Assembly: GCF_010206195.1 (NCBI RefSeq)
Contig: NZ_VIQT01000021.1
Coordinates: 62,001-126,000 of the forward strand
Length of the DNA stretch: 64,000 nucleotides
Direction of reading: 5' to 3'
Origin: Anaerotruncus colihominis
GTDB taxonomy: Bacteria; Bacillota; Clostridia; Oscillospirales; Ruminococcaceae
The notes under the pieces were generated by a model. The model saw only the letters and a list, made by a program, of their open reading frames with translations, was not told where the DNA came from and searched no databases. Shown piece after piece: positions 40,403-48,716 of the stretch; positions within the stretch are counted from its first letter, which is position 1; the number at the start of each line of letters is the position of its first letter. The translations under genes were made by a program, and so were the position numbers.

Positions 40403-41110
40403 TTACCGCGCAAGCAGATCGCGCACTGCACGGGAGGCCATCAGCATCCCCGCCGCGGGCGGTACAAACGCGATGCTTCCGGGGGCGTGGCGGCCGTGCT
40501 CACTGGGACAGACCGATTTGGACGGCTCCTCCGTGGAAAAAACAACCGCCTGCCGCCCAATACCGCGCCGCCGCAGCTCGCGGCGCATCACGCGCGCGAG
40601 CCCGCAGCCGCAGCCGGCCGTGTCGGTGATATCACCGGTACGCAGCGCCGACGGGTCGAGCCGGTTGCCGGTACCCAGGCACATGAGAAGCGGCACGCCT
40701 TGGGCCGCGCACGCACCGGCCAAATGCAGCTTGGCCGTAACGGTGTCGATTGCGTCGATCACATAATCGGGCTGCCAGTCAAACAAAAAAGCGCTGTTAT
40801 CAGGCAGATAAAATTGCCCGGCGGGCGTGAAATCGCCGTCCGGGCGGATGGCGCGCAGACGCAGCAAAGCGGCCTGCGTCTTGGGCATCCCAATGACTGG
40901 CCGCGTGGCAACAAGCTGTCGATTCAGGTTTGTTTCATCCACTGTGTCATGGTCGATCAGCAGAAGATGCCCAACACCTGCGCGGCAGAGCGCCTCGGCC
41001 GCGGCCGACCCGACGCCGCCAAGCCCCAACACGGCCACACGCGCCCGATCCAGCCGGCCGACGCCATCCTCGCCGATCAGCAACGCCGTCCGCTTTTGCC
41101 AATTCTGCAT
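40403..41110 (-). CDS. tcdA: tRNA threonylcarbamoyladenosine dehydratase
   Basis: A 235-residue ThiF/E1-like enzyme that cyclises t6A37 to ct6A in tRNAs reading ANN codons. The nucleotide-binding loop VLGLGGVGSAAAEALCRAGV is at about residue 30, DHDTVDETNLNRQLVA follows, and the distinctive CGCGLARVMRRELRRRG lies near the end. ATG 41110 with GGTGACGG upstream gives the standard N-terminus. It lies four bases after a TtcA-like gene, so two tRNA-modification genes are paired. A CsdA/E-type partner is not nearby. Confidence 0.9.
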   Translation of the reverse strand: MQNWQKRTALLIGEDGVGRLDRARVAVLGLGGVGSAAAEALCRAGVGHLLLIDHDTVDETNLNRQLVATRPVIGMPKTQAALLRLRAIRPDGDFTPAGQFYLPDNSAFLFDWQPDYVIDAIDTVTAKLHLAGACAAQGVPLLMCLGTGNRLDPSALRTGDITDTAGCGCGLARVMRRELRRRGIGRQAVVFSTEEPSKSVCPSEHGRHAPGSIAFVPPAAGMLMASRAVRDLLAR

Positions 41111-41114
41111 ACCG

Positions 41115-41825
41115 TCACCACCCCGAAACCTGGCCGCGCCGCATCGCGCCAAAAATACGTTTTGTTATGCCTGGATGATCTTTTTCCATATTGTATAAAA
41201 ACTCCTTCGTCCATTGGCGCTCTGTACATCCATCCACCGGACAGGCGCTTTTGACGACCGGCAGGCCCGCACGGTTGACGGCGTTGCGGATTTCGCGTTC
41301 CGTGGCGAACACAAGCGGCCGGACCATCGTCAGGTCCTTACGCGACAGATACGTCACCGGAGAAAAACAGCCGATCCGCCCTTCATTAAACAGATTCATC
41401 AAAAACGTCTCGACTGCGTCATTATAATGGTGTCCAAGCGCGATCTTGTTGCAGCCGCTTTCCTTGGCCGTATCATGCAGCAGTCCCCGGCGCATACGCG
41501 CGCAAAGGCTGCACGGATTTGATTCGTTTCGCTCGTCAAAGATGATGCGTCCAATATCCGTGCGTTTTAATATATATTCGACCCCGAGCCGCTCACACAG
41601 CGCGGCGACCGGACCGTAATCCGTCTCGACGCCGCCGAACTGGTTGTCCAGCGTAATCGCCTTGAGCGTAAAGGCAATCCCAATAAACCGCCGCACGCCT
41701 GCCAATCCGGCCAGCAGCGCAACCGAATCCTTCCCGCCGGACACCCCGACGGCGACCGTGTCTCCATCCGCGATCATACCGTACTCTGTCACAGCGCGGC
41801 GGATATATCCCATAATTTCCTGCAT
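41115..41825 (-). CDS. TtcA/TilS-type PP-loop ATPase, probably tRNA 2-thiolation
   Basis: A 236-residue protein of the TtcA family. The PP-loop is VGVSGGKDSVALLAGL near residue 30. Cysteines that bind a Fe-S cluster are in NPCSLCARMRRG and in the C-terminal SACPVDGC. LGHHYNDAVETFLMN is the conserved family segment. It is expected to thiolate cytidine 32 or a similar position using ATP. ATG 41825 with AAGGGAG upstream is used. The leader between this gene and the upstream gene holds a 99-bp tandem repeat. Confidence 0.85.
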   Translation of the reverse strand: MQEIMGYIRRAVTEYGMIADGDTVAVGVSGGKDSVALLAGLAGVRRFIGIAFTLKAITLDNQFGGVETDYGPVAALCERLGVEYILKRTDIGRIIFDERNESNPCSLCARMRRGLLHDTAKESGCNKIALGHHYNDAVETFLMNLFNEGRIGCFSPVTYLSRKDLTMVRPLVFATEREIRNAVNRAGLPVVKSACPVDGCTERQWTKEFLYNMEKDHPGITKRIFGAMRRGQVSGW

Positions 41826-41841
41826 AAGTACTCCCTTTCTG

Positions 41842-42138
41842 TGGCGCGTGCGACCTGTGCGCAGGCCGCTCACCGCCGGCCGCTGCGCTTGCCCGGCCGG
41901 CTATTCGGGGCTCTCCGGCGGCTATAGCCGCCGGGCGCTGGGGCGCGCGCGACCCGTGCGCGGGTCGCTCACCGCCGGGCGCTGCGCTTGCCCGGCCGGC
42001 TATTCGGGGCTCTCCGGCGGCTATAGCCGCCGGGCGCTGGGGCGCGCGCGACCCGTGCGCGGGTCGCTCACCGCCGGGCGCTGCGCTTGCCCGGCCGGCT
42101 ATTCGGGGCTCTCCGGCGGCTATAGCCGCCGGGCGCGG
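41842..42138. repeat. 99-bp GC-rich tandem repeat, three units
   Basis: The sequence starting GCTGCGCTTGCCCGGCCGGC recurs at 41882, 41981 and 42080, exactly 99 bp apart and nearly identical. Each unit holds three stems: TTGCCCGGCCGG, CCGGCGGCTATAGCCGCCGG (fully palindromic) and GCGACCCGTGCGCGGGTCGC (palindromic arms). Because 99 is a multiple of three, a long frame stays open here, but the content gives no reason to call it a protein. Confidence 0.9.
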
Positions 42139-42169
42139 ACAAGCCGCGGCTGCGCCCCTCAGCGCGCCT

Positions 42170-42203
42170 CACAAGGGGAGGGTCGGCGACCCCTCCCCTT
42201 GTG
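42170..42203. repeat. Perfect 14-bp stem-loop after the CBS protein gene
   Basis: CACAAGGGGAGGGT/ACCCTCCCCTTGTG-type arms around CGGCG. No T run follows on either strand, so it may act as an RNA-stabilising hairpin or an imperfect terminator for the gene ending at 42269. Confidence 0.6.
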
Positions 42204-42268
42204 TTATCCCCACCTTCGCTTGGCGCGGATTATTCGGGCGCATACCGGTGCGCTCTGTGGTAAAACCG

Positions 42269-43591
42269 TCAAGCTGTTTCCTGCCCCGGGGTTGAGGACT
42301 TTTCGGCGCGGATACGGGCGATGCGGCGATCCTCGACGAGCAGGACGGTAAAGCGCACGCCGGAAAGCTCCAAAGCAGGATGCTCGTGCGGTGAAGGAAT
42401 GCGCTCCAACTTTTCGATCAGCAGCCCGCCGATCGTGTCATATTCCGAATCCTCATCAAGCTCAATGTCAAACAGACGCTCGACGTCCTCGATGGAAACA
42501 GCGCCGTCAAGCGTATAGACGCCATCCGACAGCTTGCAGATCTCCTCATCCTCATCGTCGTATTCATCCTGAATGTTGCCGACGATCGATTCCAGCAGGT
42601 CCTCCATTGAAGCAATTCCGGCCGTGCCGCCGTATTCATCCACGACAATGGCAACCATAACCTTTTTCTGCTTAAACTGGGCGAACAGATCGACACAGCT
42701 CATGCTTTCCGGGACAAACAGCGCGGGGCGCATATATTTTTGCGCGTCAAAATCAACGCCCGGCGTACCGATCAGGCATAAAAGATCCTTGACATAAACG
42801 ATTCCCATGATATCGTCAATATCCTCGTCATAAACAGGAATACGTGAAAAACCCGCCTCAATCGCGATTGCGACGATCCTGTCAATCGTCACATCCTTGG
42901 GGACAGCCGTCATATCGGTGCGGTGCGTCATGACCTCGGAAACATTGCGGTCGTCGAATTCAAAGATATTGTTGATCATATCCTTTTCGCTCTGTTCAAT
43001 CGCGCCCTTTTCATTGCCCACATCGACCATCATGCGGATTTCCTCCTCGGTGACGCGCTCCGTTTCATCGTCGCCGCGCGCGCCGAACAACCGTGAGAGC
43101 AGCTCGGCCGCGGCGGCGCTCGCCGCGGCAAACGGCCGCATAACAAACGCCGCCAGACGGCACAGGCCTACCAGCGCGAAGGCCGCGCCGCGCGGACGGC
43201 GGCTCGCGGCGCGGTATGGGAGCTGCGTGCACAACACATCGAGCAGAAAGATGACGATCATAAATACAAGCACATGCGTCAGCAATACCGCCCAAGCGGG
43301 CGCAGCGCCGGAAAACAGGCGCGGCAGCAGATGCACAACCGCACCGGAGAGCGTGTTGTGCACAAGCAGCACGACAGCGGCATTGCAGAAAAAGCACGCC
43401 AGCTTGACGCCGTCGAGCAGCGCAGCGGGCTTTTCAAGCAACCTGGCAATGGATCGCTCGCGGCGATCCTCCGAAGAGGCCATTTTCTTAACGCTTTGAT
43501 CCTTCAGGACGGTCAGCGCCGTGCGTCCGGCGCACAGCAGGGCGGAAAGTAGCGCCGGCAGCAGCGCCATCATACTGGGATAGGGGTCCAT
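42269..43591 (-). CDS. CNNM/CBS-domain membrane protein (haemolysin C/CorC family)
   Basis: A 440-residue membrane protein. The N-terminal DUF21/CNNM domain with three or four membrane segments is at about 1-170 (MALLPALLSALLCAGRTALT). A CBS pair is at about 205-325 (VSEVMTHRTDMTAVPKDVTI, VDEYGGTAGIASMEDLLESI), and a CorC/HlyC C-terminal domain at about 345-430 (YDTIGGLLIEKLERIPSPHE). The family is implicated in Mg2+/Na+ transport; the old haemolysin name is misleading. It sits alone upstream of the ttcA-like gene. Confidence 0.9.
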   Translation of the reverse strand: MDPYPSMMALLPALLSALLCAGRTALTVLKDQSVKKMASSEDRRERSIARLLEKPAALLDGVKLACFFCNAAVVLLVHNTLSGAVVHLLPRLFSGAAPAWAVLLTHVLVFMIVIFLLDVLCTQLPYRAASRRPRGAAFALVGLCRLAAFVMRPFAAASAAAAELLSRLFGARGDDETERVTEEEIRMMVDVGNEKGAIEQSEKDMINNIFEFDDRNVSEVMTHRTDMTAVPKDVTIDRIVAIAIEAGFSRIPVYDEDIDDIMGIVYVKDLLCLIGTPGVDFDAQKYMRPALFVPESMSCVDLFAQFKQKKVMVAIVVDEYGGTAGIASMEDLLESIVGNIQDEYDDEDEEICKLSDGVYTLDGAVSIEDVERLFDIELDEDSEYDTIGGLLIEKLERIPSPHEHPALELSGVRFTVLLVEDRRIARIRAEKSSTPGQETA

Positions 43592-43881
43592 GATTCTGTC
43601 ATTCCTTTTGTGCCCGCATCGGTTTTATGCGGACAACTGTATTTTTGTTGGCATGCATATTGGGGCATAATAAAAATATGATAAACATTTTTTTCCCTGC
43701 TGTCAATTTCGCCACAGAAATTTACAAAAAATAGTTGTCCGGCAACTACGCAGCGAGGCAAATTTTTTATCAGAATCCATAATTTTCGGGTTTTTTTTAT
43801 TTACAAGAAGCCCCAAAAATGATATCCTTTATAAGGATGGGCGCCCGGCGCTTTGTTTTGTTGTGCCGCCGCCCAAAATCT

Positions 43882-44043
43882 AGGGTTTGTTTGAAAACAG
43901 AGGGATTGCCGGATTGTTTGCAAGCTGCGGATGAACGCAAGGCAAAAAATGCAGAATGCCTTTCAGATTCCGAGGCTTTTGAACGCAGTATTCGCCGCTG
44001 TTTGCAGAAAAAGATGGTATTTCCAATTTTTCAAACCGTCCCT
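43882..44043. repeat. 162-bp MITE-like element, copy 1
   Basis: Starts AGGGTTTGTTTGAAAA and ends TTTTTCAAACCGTCCCT, imperfect terminal inverted repeats. Internal sequence (GATTGCCGGATTGTTTGCA, GAACGCAAGGCAAAAAATGC, AGATTCCGAGGCTTTT) matches the element at 63517-63678, which has the same length. It lies between the nifJ ribosome binding site and the likely nifJ promoter region, so it forms part of that leader. Confidence 0.8.
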
Positions 44044-44086
44044 GAATATTTGGCATGGTCAATCTTGTGTAGGAGGAAGATAAAAC

Positions 44087-47000
44087 ATGGCAAGAAAAAT
44101 GAAAACCATGGATGGAAACAACGCCGCGGCGCACGTATCATATGCGTTCACCGATCTGGCCGCGATCTATCCGATCACGCCGTCGTCCGTGATGGCTGAA
44201 GTCACGGACGAGTGGTCCTCGCAGGGCCGCAAGAATATCTTCGGCAATGAAGTCAAGGTTGTCGAGATGCAGTCCGAAGCCGGCGCGGCCGGAACGGTCC
44301 ACGGCTCTTTGGCCGCCGGCGCTCTGACCACCACGTTTACCGCTTCCCAGGGCCTGCTGCTCATGATCCCGAACATGTACAAAATGGCCGGCGAGCTGCT
44401 GCCGGGCGTCATCGATGTTTCCGCGCGCTGCGTCGCTTCCCACGCGCTGAACATCTTCGGCGATCACTCCGACGTTTATGCCTGCCGTCAGACCGGCTTT
44501 GCCATGCTCTGCGAAGGCAGCGTCCAGGAGGTTATGGACCTGACGGCTGTCGCTCACTGCGCCGCCATCAAAGGCCGCGTGCCGTTCCTCAACTTCTTTG
44601 ACGGCTTCCGCACCTCCCATGAAATCCAGAAGGTTGAGGTCTGGGACTACGAGGACCTCAACGAGATGGTCGACCACGACGCGATTGACGCGTTCCGCCG
44701 CCGCGCCCTCAATCCGGAGCATCCAGTCCTGCGCGGTTCCGCTCAGAACCCCGACATTTTCTTTACCGCGCGCGAGAGCTGCAACAAATTCTATGACGCT
44801 GTTCCGGGCATTGTTGAGGAATATATGGACAAGGTCAACGCCAAAATTGGCACTGACTACAAGCTCTTTAACTACTACGGCGCGCCCGACGCCGACAACG
44901 TCATCATTGCGATGGGTTCTGTCTGTGAGACGATCGACGAGACGATCGATTATCTCAACGCGCACGGCAAAAAGGTCGGCCTGATCAAGGTGCGCCTGTA
45001 CCGTCCGTTTGCGGCCGACCGCCTGATCGCTGCGATTCCGTCTACGGTCAAATCCATTTCTGTGCTCGACCGCACCAAGGAGCCCGGCGCTTTCGGCGAG
45101 CCGCTGTTCCTTGATGTTGTCGCCGCGCTTAAAGGCACGCAGTTTGCCAATGTTCCTGTTTACGGCGGCCGCTACGGCCTCGGTTCCCGCGATACAACGC
45201 CGGCGCAGATCATCGCCGTGTACAAGAACGGTGAAACCGGCGCGAAGGAACGCTTCACCATCGGCATTGAGGACGATGTCACATTCCTCTCCCTGCCGGT
45301 TGACGAGAACCCGAATACCGCTCCGGACGGCACGACCGCCTGTAAATTCTGGGGCCTTGGCTCCGACGGCACCGTCGGCGCGAACAAGAACTCCATCAAG
45401 ATCATCGGCGACCATACCGATATGTATGCGCAGGCTTATTTCGCTTATGACTCCAAGAAGTCGGGCGGCGTCACTGTTTCGCATCTGCGTTTCGGCCATA
45501 CCCCGATCCACTCCACCTATCTGATCAGCAAGGCGAATTTCGTCGCGTGCCACAACCCGTCGTATATCACCAAGTACGATATGGTCGAGGATCTCGTCGA
45601 CGGCGGCACCTTCCTGCTCAACTGCCCGTGGAGCGCAGAGGAGCTTGAGGAGCGCCTGCCCGGTAAAGTCAAACGCTTCATTGCGCAGCACAACATTCAG
45701 TTCTACACGATCGACGGCATCGATATCGGCCGTAAGCTCGGCCTGGGCACCCGCATCAACACAGTGCTTCAGTCCGCATTCTTCAAGCTGGCCAAGATCA
45801 TCGACGAAGCCGACGCGATCAAATATATGAAGGACGCCGCGACCAAATCCTACGGCGCCAAGGGCGACAAGATTGTCAAGATGAACCACGACGCCATCGA
45901 TGAGGGTGCAAAGGCTGTCGTCAAAGTCAACGTCCCGGCTTCCTGGGCGAACGCTGCCGATGACGCGACCGACGCGAAGGCTGTCGGCGAGCGCAAGGAT
46001 CTCGTTGATTTTGTCAACAACATCCTCATCCCGGCAAACGCGCAGCGCGGTGAGCAGCTTCCTGTTTCCACGTTCGTGGGCGCCGAGGACGGCACGTTCC
46101 CGCAGGGTTCCGCCGCTTATGAAAAGCGCGGTATCGCTGTCGACACGCCGTGTTGGATTCCGGACAACTGCATCCAGTGCAACTTCTGCTCGTATGTCTG
46201 CCCGCACGCCGTCATTCGTCCGGCCGTCATGACCGCTGAGGAAGCCGAGAAGGCTCCCGAGGGCATGAAGATGGTCGATATGACCGGTATGCCCGGCTAC
46301 AAGTTCGGCATGACAATTTCCGTGCTCGACTGCACCGGCTGCGGCTCGTGCGCGAATGTCTGCCCGGGCAAGCGCGGCAACAAGGCGCTCGAGATGAAGA
46401 AGCTCGATACGCAGCTTGCGCAGCAGGAAATCTTCGCTTACGGCCAGTCCCTGCCGGTCAAGACGGAAGTGAACGAGAAGTTCAAGGAGACAACGGTCAA
46501 GGGCAGCCAGTTCAAACAGCCGCTGCTTGAATTCTCCGGCGCATGCGCGGGCTGCGGCGAAACCCCGTATGCCAAGCTGATCACACAGCTCTACGGCGAC
46601 CGGATGTATATCGCCAACGCCACCGGCTGCTCCTCCATCTGGGGCGGTTCTGCGCCGTCGACGCCGTATACCGTCAACAAGGACGGCCATGGCCCGGCCT
46701 GGGCGAACTCCCTGTTTGAGGACAACGCCGAATACGGCTATGGTATGTTCCTGGCTCAGAATACCCTGCGCCAGCAGCTTGTTTCCAAGGTTCTCGAGCT
46801 TTCCAAGAGCACTGACAAGGCCGATGTGAAGGCCGCCTGCGAGGCGTACCTCTCCACGGTTGATGACGGCAGCGCCAACAAGCTGGCGACCATCAAGCTG
46901 ATTGAAGCGCTTGAAGCCTGCGGCTGCGACGCGGCTAAGGCGATTCTCAAGGATAAGGAGTTCTTGGCCAAGAAGTCCAACTGGGTCTTCGGAGGCGACG

Positions 47001-47632
47001 GCTGGGCGTTCGATATCGGTTACGGCGGCCTTGACCATGTCATTGCTTCCGGCGAGGATATCAACATCTTCTGTTTCAACACCGAGGTTTACTCCAACAC
47101 GGGTGGCCAGTCCTCCAAGGCGACCCCGACCGGCGCTGTCGCGCAGTTCGCCGCGGCCGGCAAGACCATCAAACAGAAAGACTTGGCCGCTATGGCGATG
47201 AGCTACGGCTATGTCTATGTTGCGCAGGTCGCGATGGGCGCTGACTACAACCAGTGCATCAAGGCGATCACCGAGGCGGAAAGCTATCACGGTCCGTCGC
47301 TCATCATCGCTTACGCGCCGTGCATCAACCACGGCATCAAGGGCGGCATGGGCATTGCGCAGACCGAGATCAAGCGCGCTGTCGAGTCCGGTTATTGGCA
47401 TATGTTCCGTTACGATCCGCGCCTCGAGCTTGAGGGCAAGAACCCGTTCCAGCTCGATTCCAAGGCGCCGTCCGCGGATTACAAGGCCTTCATCTCCAAC
47501 GAGGTCCGTTACAGCTCGCTGGCCCGCTCCTTCCCGGATCGCGCCGAGGAACTGTCCGAAAGGGCCGCCAAGACCGCTGCCGATCGTTATCAGCACCTGC
47601 TCAAGCTCTCCAAGCTCTACGAGGTTGAGTAA
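44087..47632 (+). CDS. nifJ: Pyruvate:ferredoxin (flavodoxin) oxidoreductase
   Basis: A 1181-residue single-chain PFOR that oxidises pyruvate with CoA to acetyl-CoA and CO2 and reduces ferredoxin, a central step of anaerobic fermentation. Domain order is complete: N-terminal thiamine pyrimidine-binding part (MDGNNAAAHVSYAFTDLAAI, YPITPSSVMAEVTDEW), central domains, EKR segment, two 4Fe-4S motifs near residues 695 (CIQCNFCSYVCP) and 750 (CTGCGSCANVCP), and the C-terminal TPP domain with CAGCGETPYAKL and GDGWAFDIGYGGLDH. AGGAGGAAG precedes the ATG. The codon bias is strong (repeated GCC, AAG, TCC), which fits high expression. Confidence 0.97.
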   Translation: MARKMKTMDGNNAAAHVSYAFTDLAAIYPITPSSVMAEVTDEWSSQGRKNIFGNEVKVVEMQSEAGAAGTVHGSLAAGALTTTFTASQGLLLMIPNMYKMAGELLPGVIDVSARCVASHALNIFGDHSDVYACRQTGFAMLCEGSVQEVMDLTAVAHCAAIKGRVPFLNFFDGFRTSHEIQKVEVWDYEDLNEMVDHDAIDAFRRRALNPEHPVLRGSAQNPDIFFTARESCNKFYDAVPGIVEEYMDKVNAKIGTDYKLFNYYGAPDADNVIIAMGSVCETIDETIDYLNAHGKKVGLIKVRLYRPFAADRLIAAIPSTVKSISVLDRTKEPGAFGEPLFLDVVAALKGTQFANVPVYGGRYGLGSRDTTPAQIIAVYKNGETGAKERFTIGIEDDVTFLSLPVDENPNTAPDGTTACKFWGLGSDGTVGANKNSIKIIGDHTDMYAQAYFAYDSKKSGGVTVSHLRFGHTPIHSTYLISKANFVACHNPSYITKYDMVEDLVDGGTFLLNCPWSAEELEERLPGKVKRFIAQHNIQFYTIDGIDIGRKLGLGTRINTVLQSAFFKLAKIIDEADAIKYMKDAATKSYGAKGDKIVKMNHDAIDEGAKAVVKVNVPASWANAADDATDAKAVGERKDLVDFVNNILIPANAQRGEQLPVSTFVGAEDGTFPQGSAAYEKRGIAVDTPCWIPDNCIQCNFCSYVCPHAVIRPAVMTAEEAEKAPEGMKMVDMTGMPGYKFGMTISVLDCTGCGSCANVCPGKRGNKALEMKKLDTQLAQQEIFAYGQSLPVKTEVNEKFKETTVKGSQFKQPLLEFSGACAGCGETPYAKLITQLYGDRMYIANATGCSSIWGGSAPSTPYTVNKDGHGPAWANSLFEDNAEYGYGMFLAQNTLRQQLVSKVLELSKSTDKADVKAACEAYLSTVDDGSANKLATIKLIEALEACGCDAAKAILKDKEFLAKKSNWVFGGDGWAFDIGYGGLDHVIASGEDINIFCFNTEVYSNTGGQSSKATPTGAVAQFAAAGKTIKQKDLAAMAMSYGYVYVAQVAMGADYNQCIKAITEAESYHGPSLIIAYAPCINHGIKGGMGIAQTEIKRAVESGYWHMFRYDPRLELEGKNPFQLDSKAPSADYKAFISNEVRYSSLARSFPDRAEELSERAAKTAADRYQHLLKLSKLYEVE

Positions 47633-47639
47633 TATTTTC

Positions 47640-47780
47640 CCCGCTTTTTTGAAAAAAAGCTTTCCGGCCTTTTTGAAAAAAGGCCTCGGCGAAAAACTTA
47701 GTTCGGCTGCGCCCCCGCTTTTTTGAAAAAAAGCTTGGCAAAAAACTTTAGTCGGCTGCGCCGCGAACAGAAGGTTTGGC
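47640..47780. repeat. Composite repeat, inverted copy
   Basis: Read on the minus strand: CTGTTCGCGGCGCAGCCGAC, then TAAAGTTTTTTGCC and a CTTTTTTTCAAAAAAGC stem, then a second GCGCAGCCGAACTAAG and two more such stems. The same order of modules is seen at 31035-31372 and 54027-54209. It directly follows nifJ and its stems may also limit read-through. Confidence 0.75.
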
Positions 47781-47831
47781 GCATCGCAATCAAAAGTTTT
47801 CGCCCGCCTTTTTCAAAAGGCGGCGGGTGAG

Positions 47832-47869
47832 AAAAAAGGCAAGGCCCCTCGCGGGTCTTGCCTTTTTTT
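47832..47869. terminator. Bidirectional terminator after nifJ
   Basis: AAGGCAAGGCCC/GGGTCTTGCCTT stem with A and T tracts of six or seven bases on its two sides. Confidence 0.85.
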
Positions 47870-48042
47870 GAGGGCGGAGCCCTGAACCCGGGCCGCAGCC
47901 CTCGTACAAAGCGCGGCCCGCAGGCCGCAAGACTCCCTGTTCAGGCGCGCCGCCCGCCTCCAGCAAAATCAGTGACAGACGCTGCGCGGCTGGCGTGGAT
48001 TTTGCCAACGCCCCCGGAACTTCATGCGGCAGTGCACCAACC

Positions 48043-48096
48043 AAAAAAGCCCGGCCCTGCGCCGCCTTTCAAGGCGGCGCAGGGCCGGGCTTTTTT
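48043..48096. terminator. Very long perfect terminator hairpin
   Basis: A 24-bp perfect stem from AAAAAAGCCCGGCCC onward, through TGCGCCGCC, around loop TTTCAA, with A and T tracts outside. It ends the minus-strand glnN operon. The region 47870-48042 shows no gene. Confidence 0.92.
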
Positions 48097-48107
48097 CATC
48101 CTGATAT

Positions 48108-48716
48108 TCAAAAAAAGGAAGCAAGCCACTGCAAAAACAGTATCAGCAGCAGCGCACCGACCGGCAGTCCCACAAACAGGATCAGCGATGTGTATTTAAA
48201 CGCCTGATCCTTTAAAAAGCTGTGCAGCGTCAATGTCTCGCCGATATCGTCGTCGTCCAAATCGTCGATATCAAAATCGTCGGCGTCAGGATCAACATCA
48301 GAATGCTTCTCCGAGCCTTGCCCGTCCGCACTGTTGGGAATAGCCGAAACGGAATCCTGCGCTTTTTCCTGCACAGCCGGCGCGTTTGCCAAAAAAGCGT
48401 CCAGCAGCTCATGTGCGCGCGCGGCCTGCCCCGGTTTTACAAACAAGGAATATCCAATGGCTGCACCGCCGCGCTGTTCGGCGTCGATACCATTTTCGGC
48501 CAACAGCCGAAACGCCAATTCCATCTGGAACAAATCGAAGAACAGCGCAAGCATACACCGATCATCGGCGGCTGGTTCGGAACCTGGCTGACCGGACGCA
48601 TCATCCTGAACCGGCGCGGGCCTGCTGGCTTCCTGCGGCGCGGACGCCTGTCCGCTGTGCTGCCCATCCTTTTCCTGCGCATCATAAGCCGCCAAGCCAG
48701 CCCCTCCTTCATCCAT
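48108..48716 (-). CDS. DUF2007-like protein with C-terminal membrane helix
   Basis: A 202-residue protein. Residues 1-50 are low complexity and Ala/Gln/Pro-rich. Residues 52-112 (FQMELAFRLLAENGIDAEQR, YSLFVKPGQAARAHELLDAF) fit the DUF2007 putative signal-transducing fold. A very acidic linker follows (PDADDFDIDDLDDDDIGE), and a membrane helix near the C-terminus (LILFVGLPVGALLLILFLQW). The ATG at 48716 overlaps the glnN stop (TGATG), so it is coupled to glutamine synthetase synthesis. That context suggests a role near nitrogen metabolism, but function is unknown. Confidence 0.65.
   Translation of the reverse strand: MDEGGAGLAAYDAQEKDGQHSGQASAPQEASRPAPVQDDASGQPGSEPAADDRCMLALFFDLFQMELAFRLLAENGIDAEQRGGAAIGYSLFVKPGQAARAHELLDAFLANAPAVQEKAQDSVSAIPNSADGQGSEKHSDVDPDADDFDIDDLDDDDIGETLTLHSFLKDQAFKYTSLILFVGLPVGALLLILFLQWLASFF

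Noticed and set aside
41644-42351. A 235-codon plus-strand frame across the 99-bp repeats
   Set aside because: It is open only because the unit length is a multiple of three; it runs antisense to the ttcA-like gene and has no ribosome binding site.
44138-47596. A 1152-codon open frame on the strand opposite nifJ
   Set aside because: It mirrors the strongly biased codon use of nifJ; its product is Arg/Asp/Val-rich without any family motif and has no ribosome binding site.
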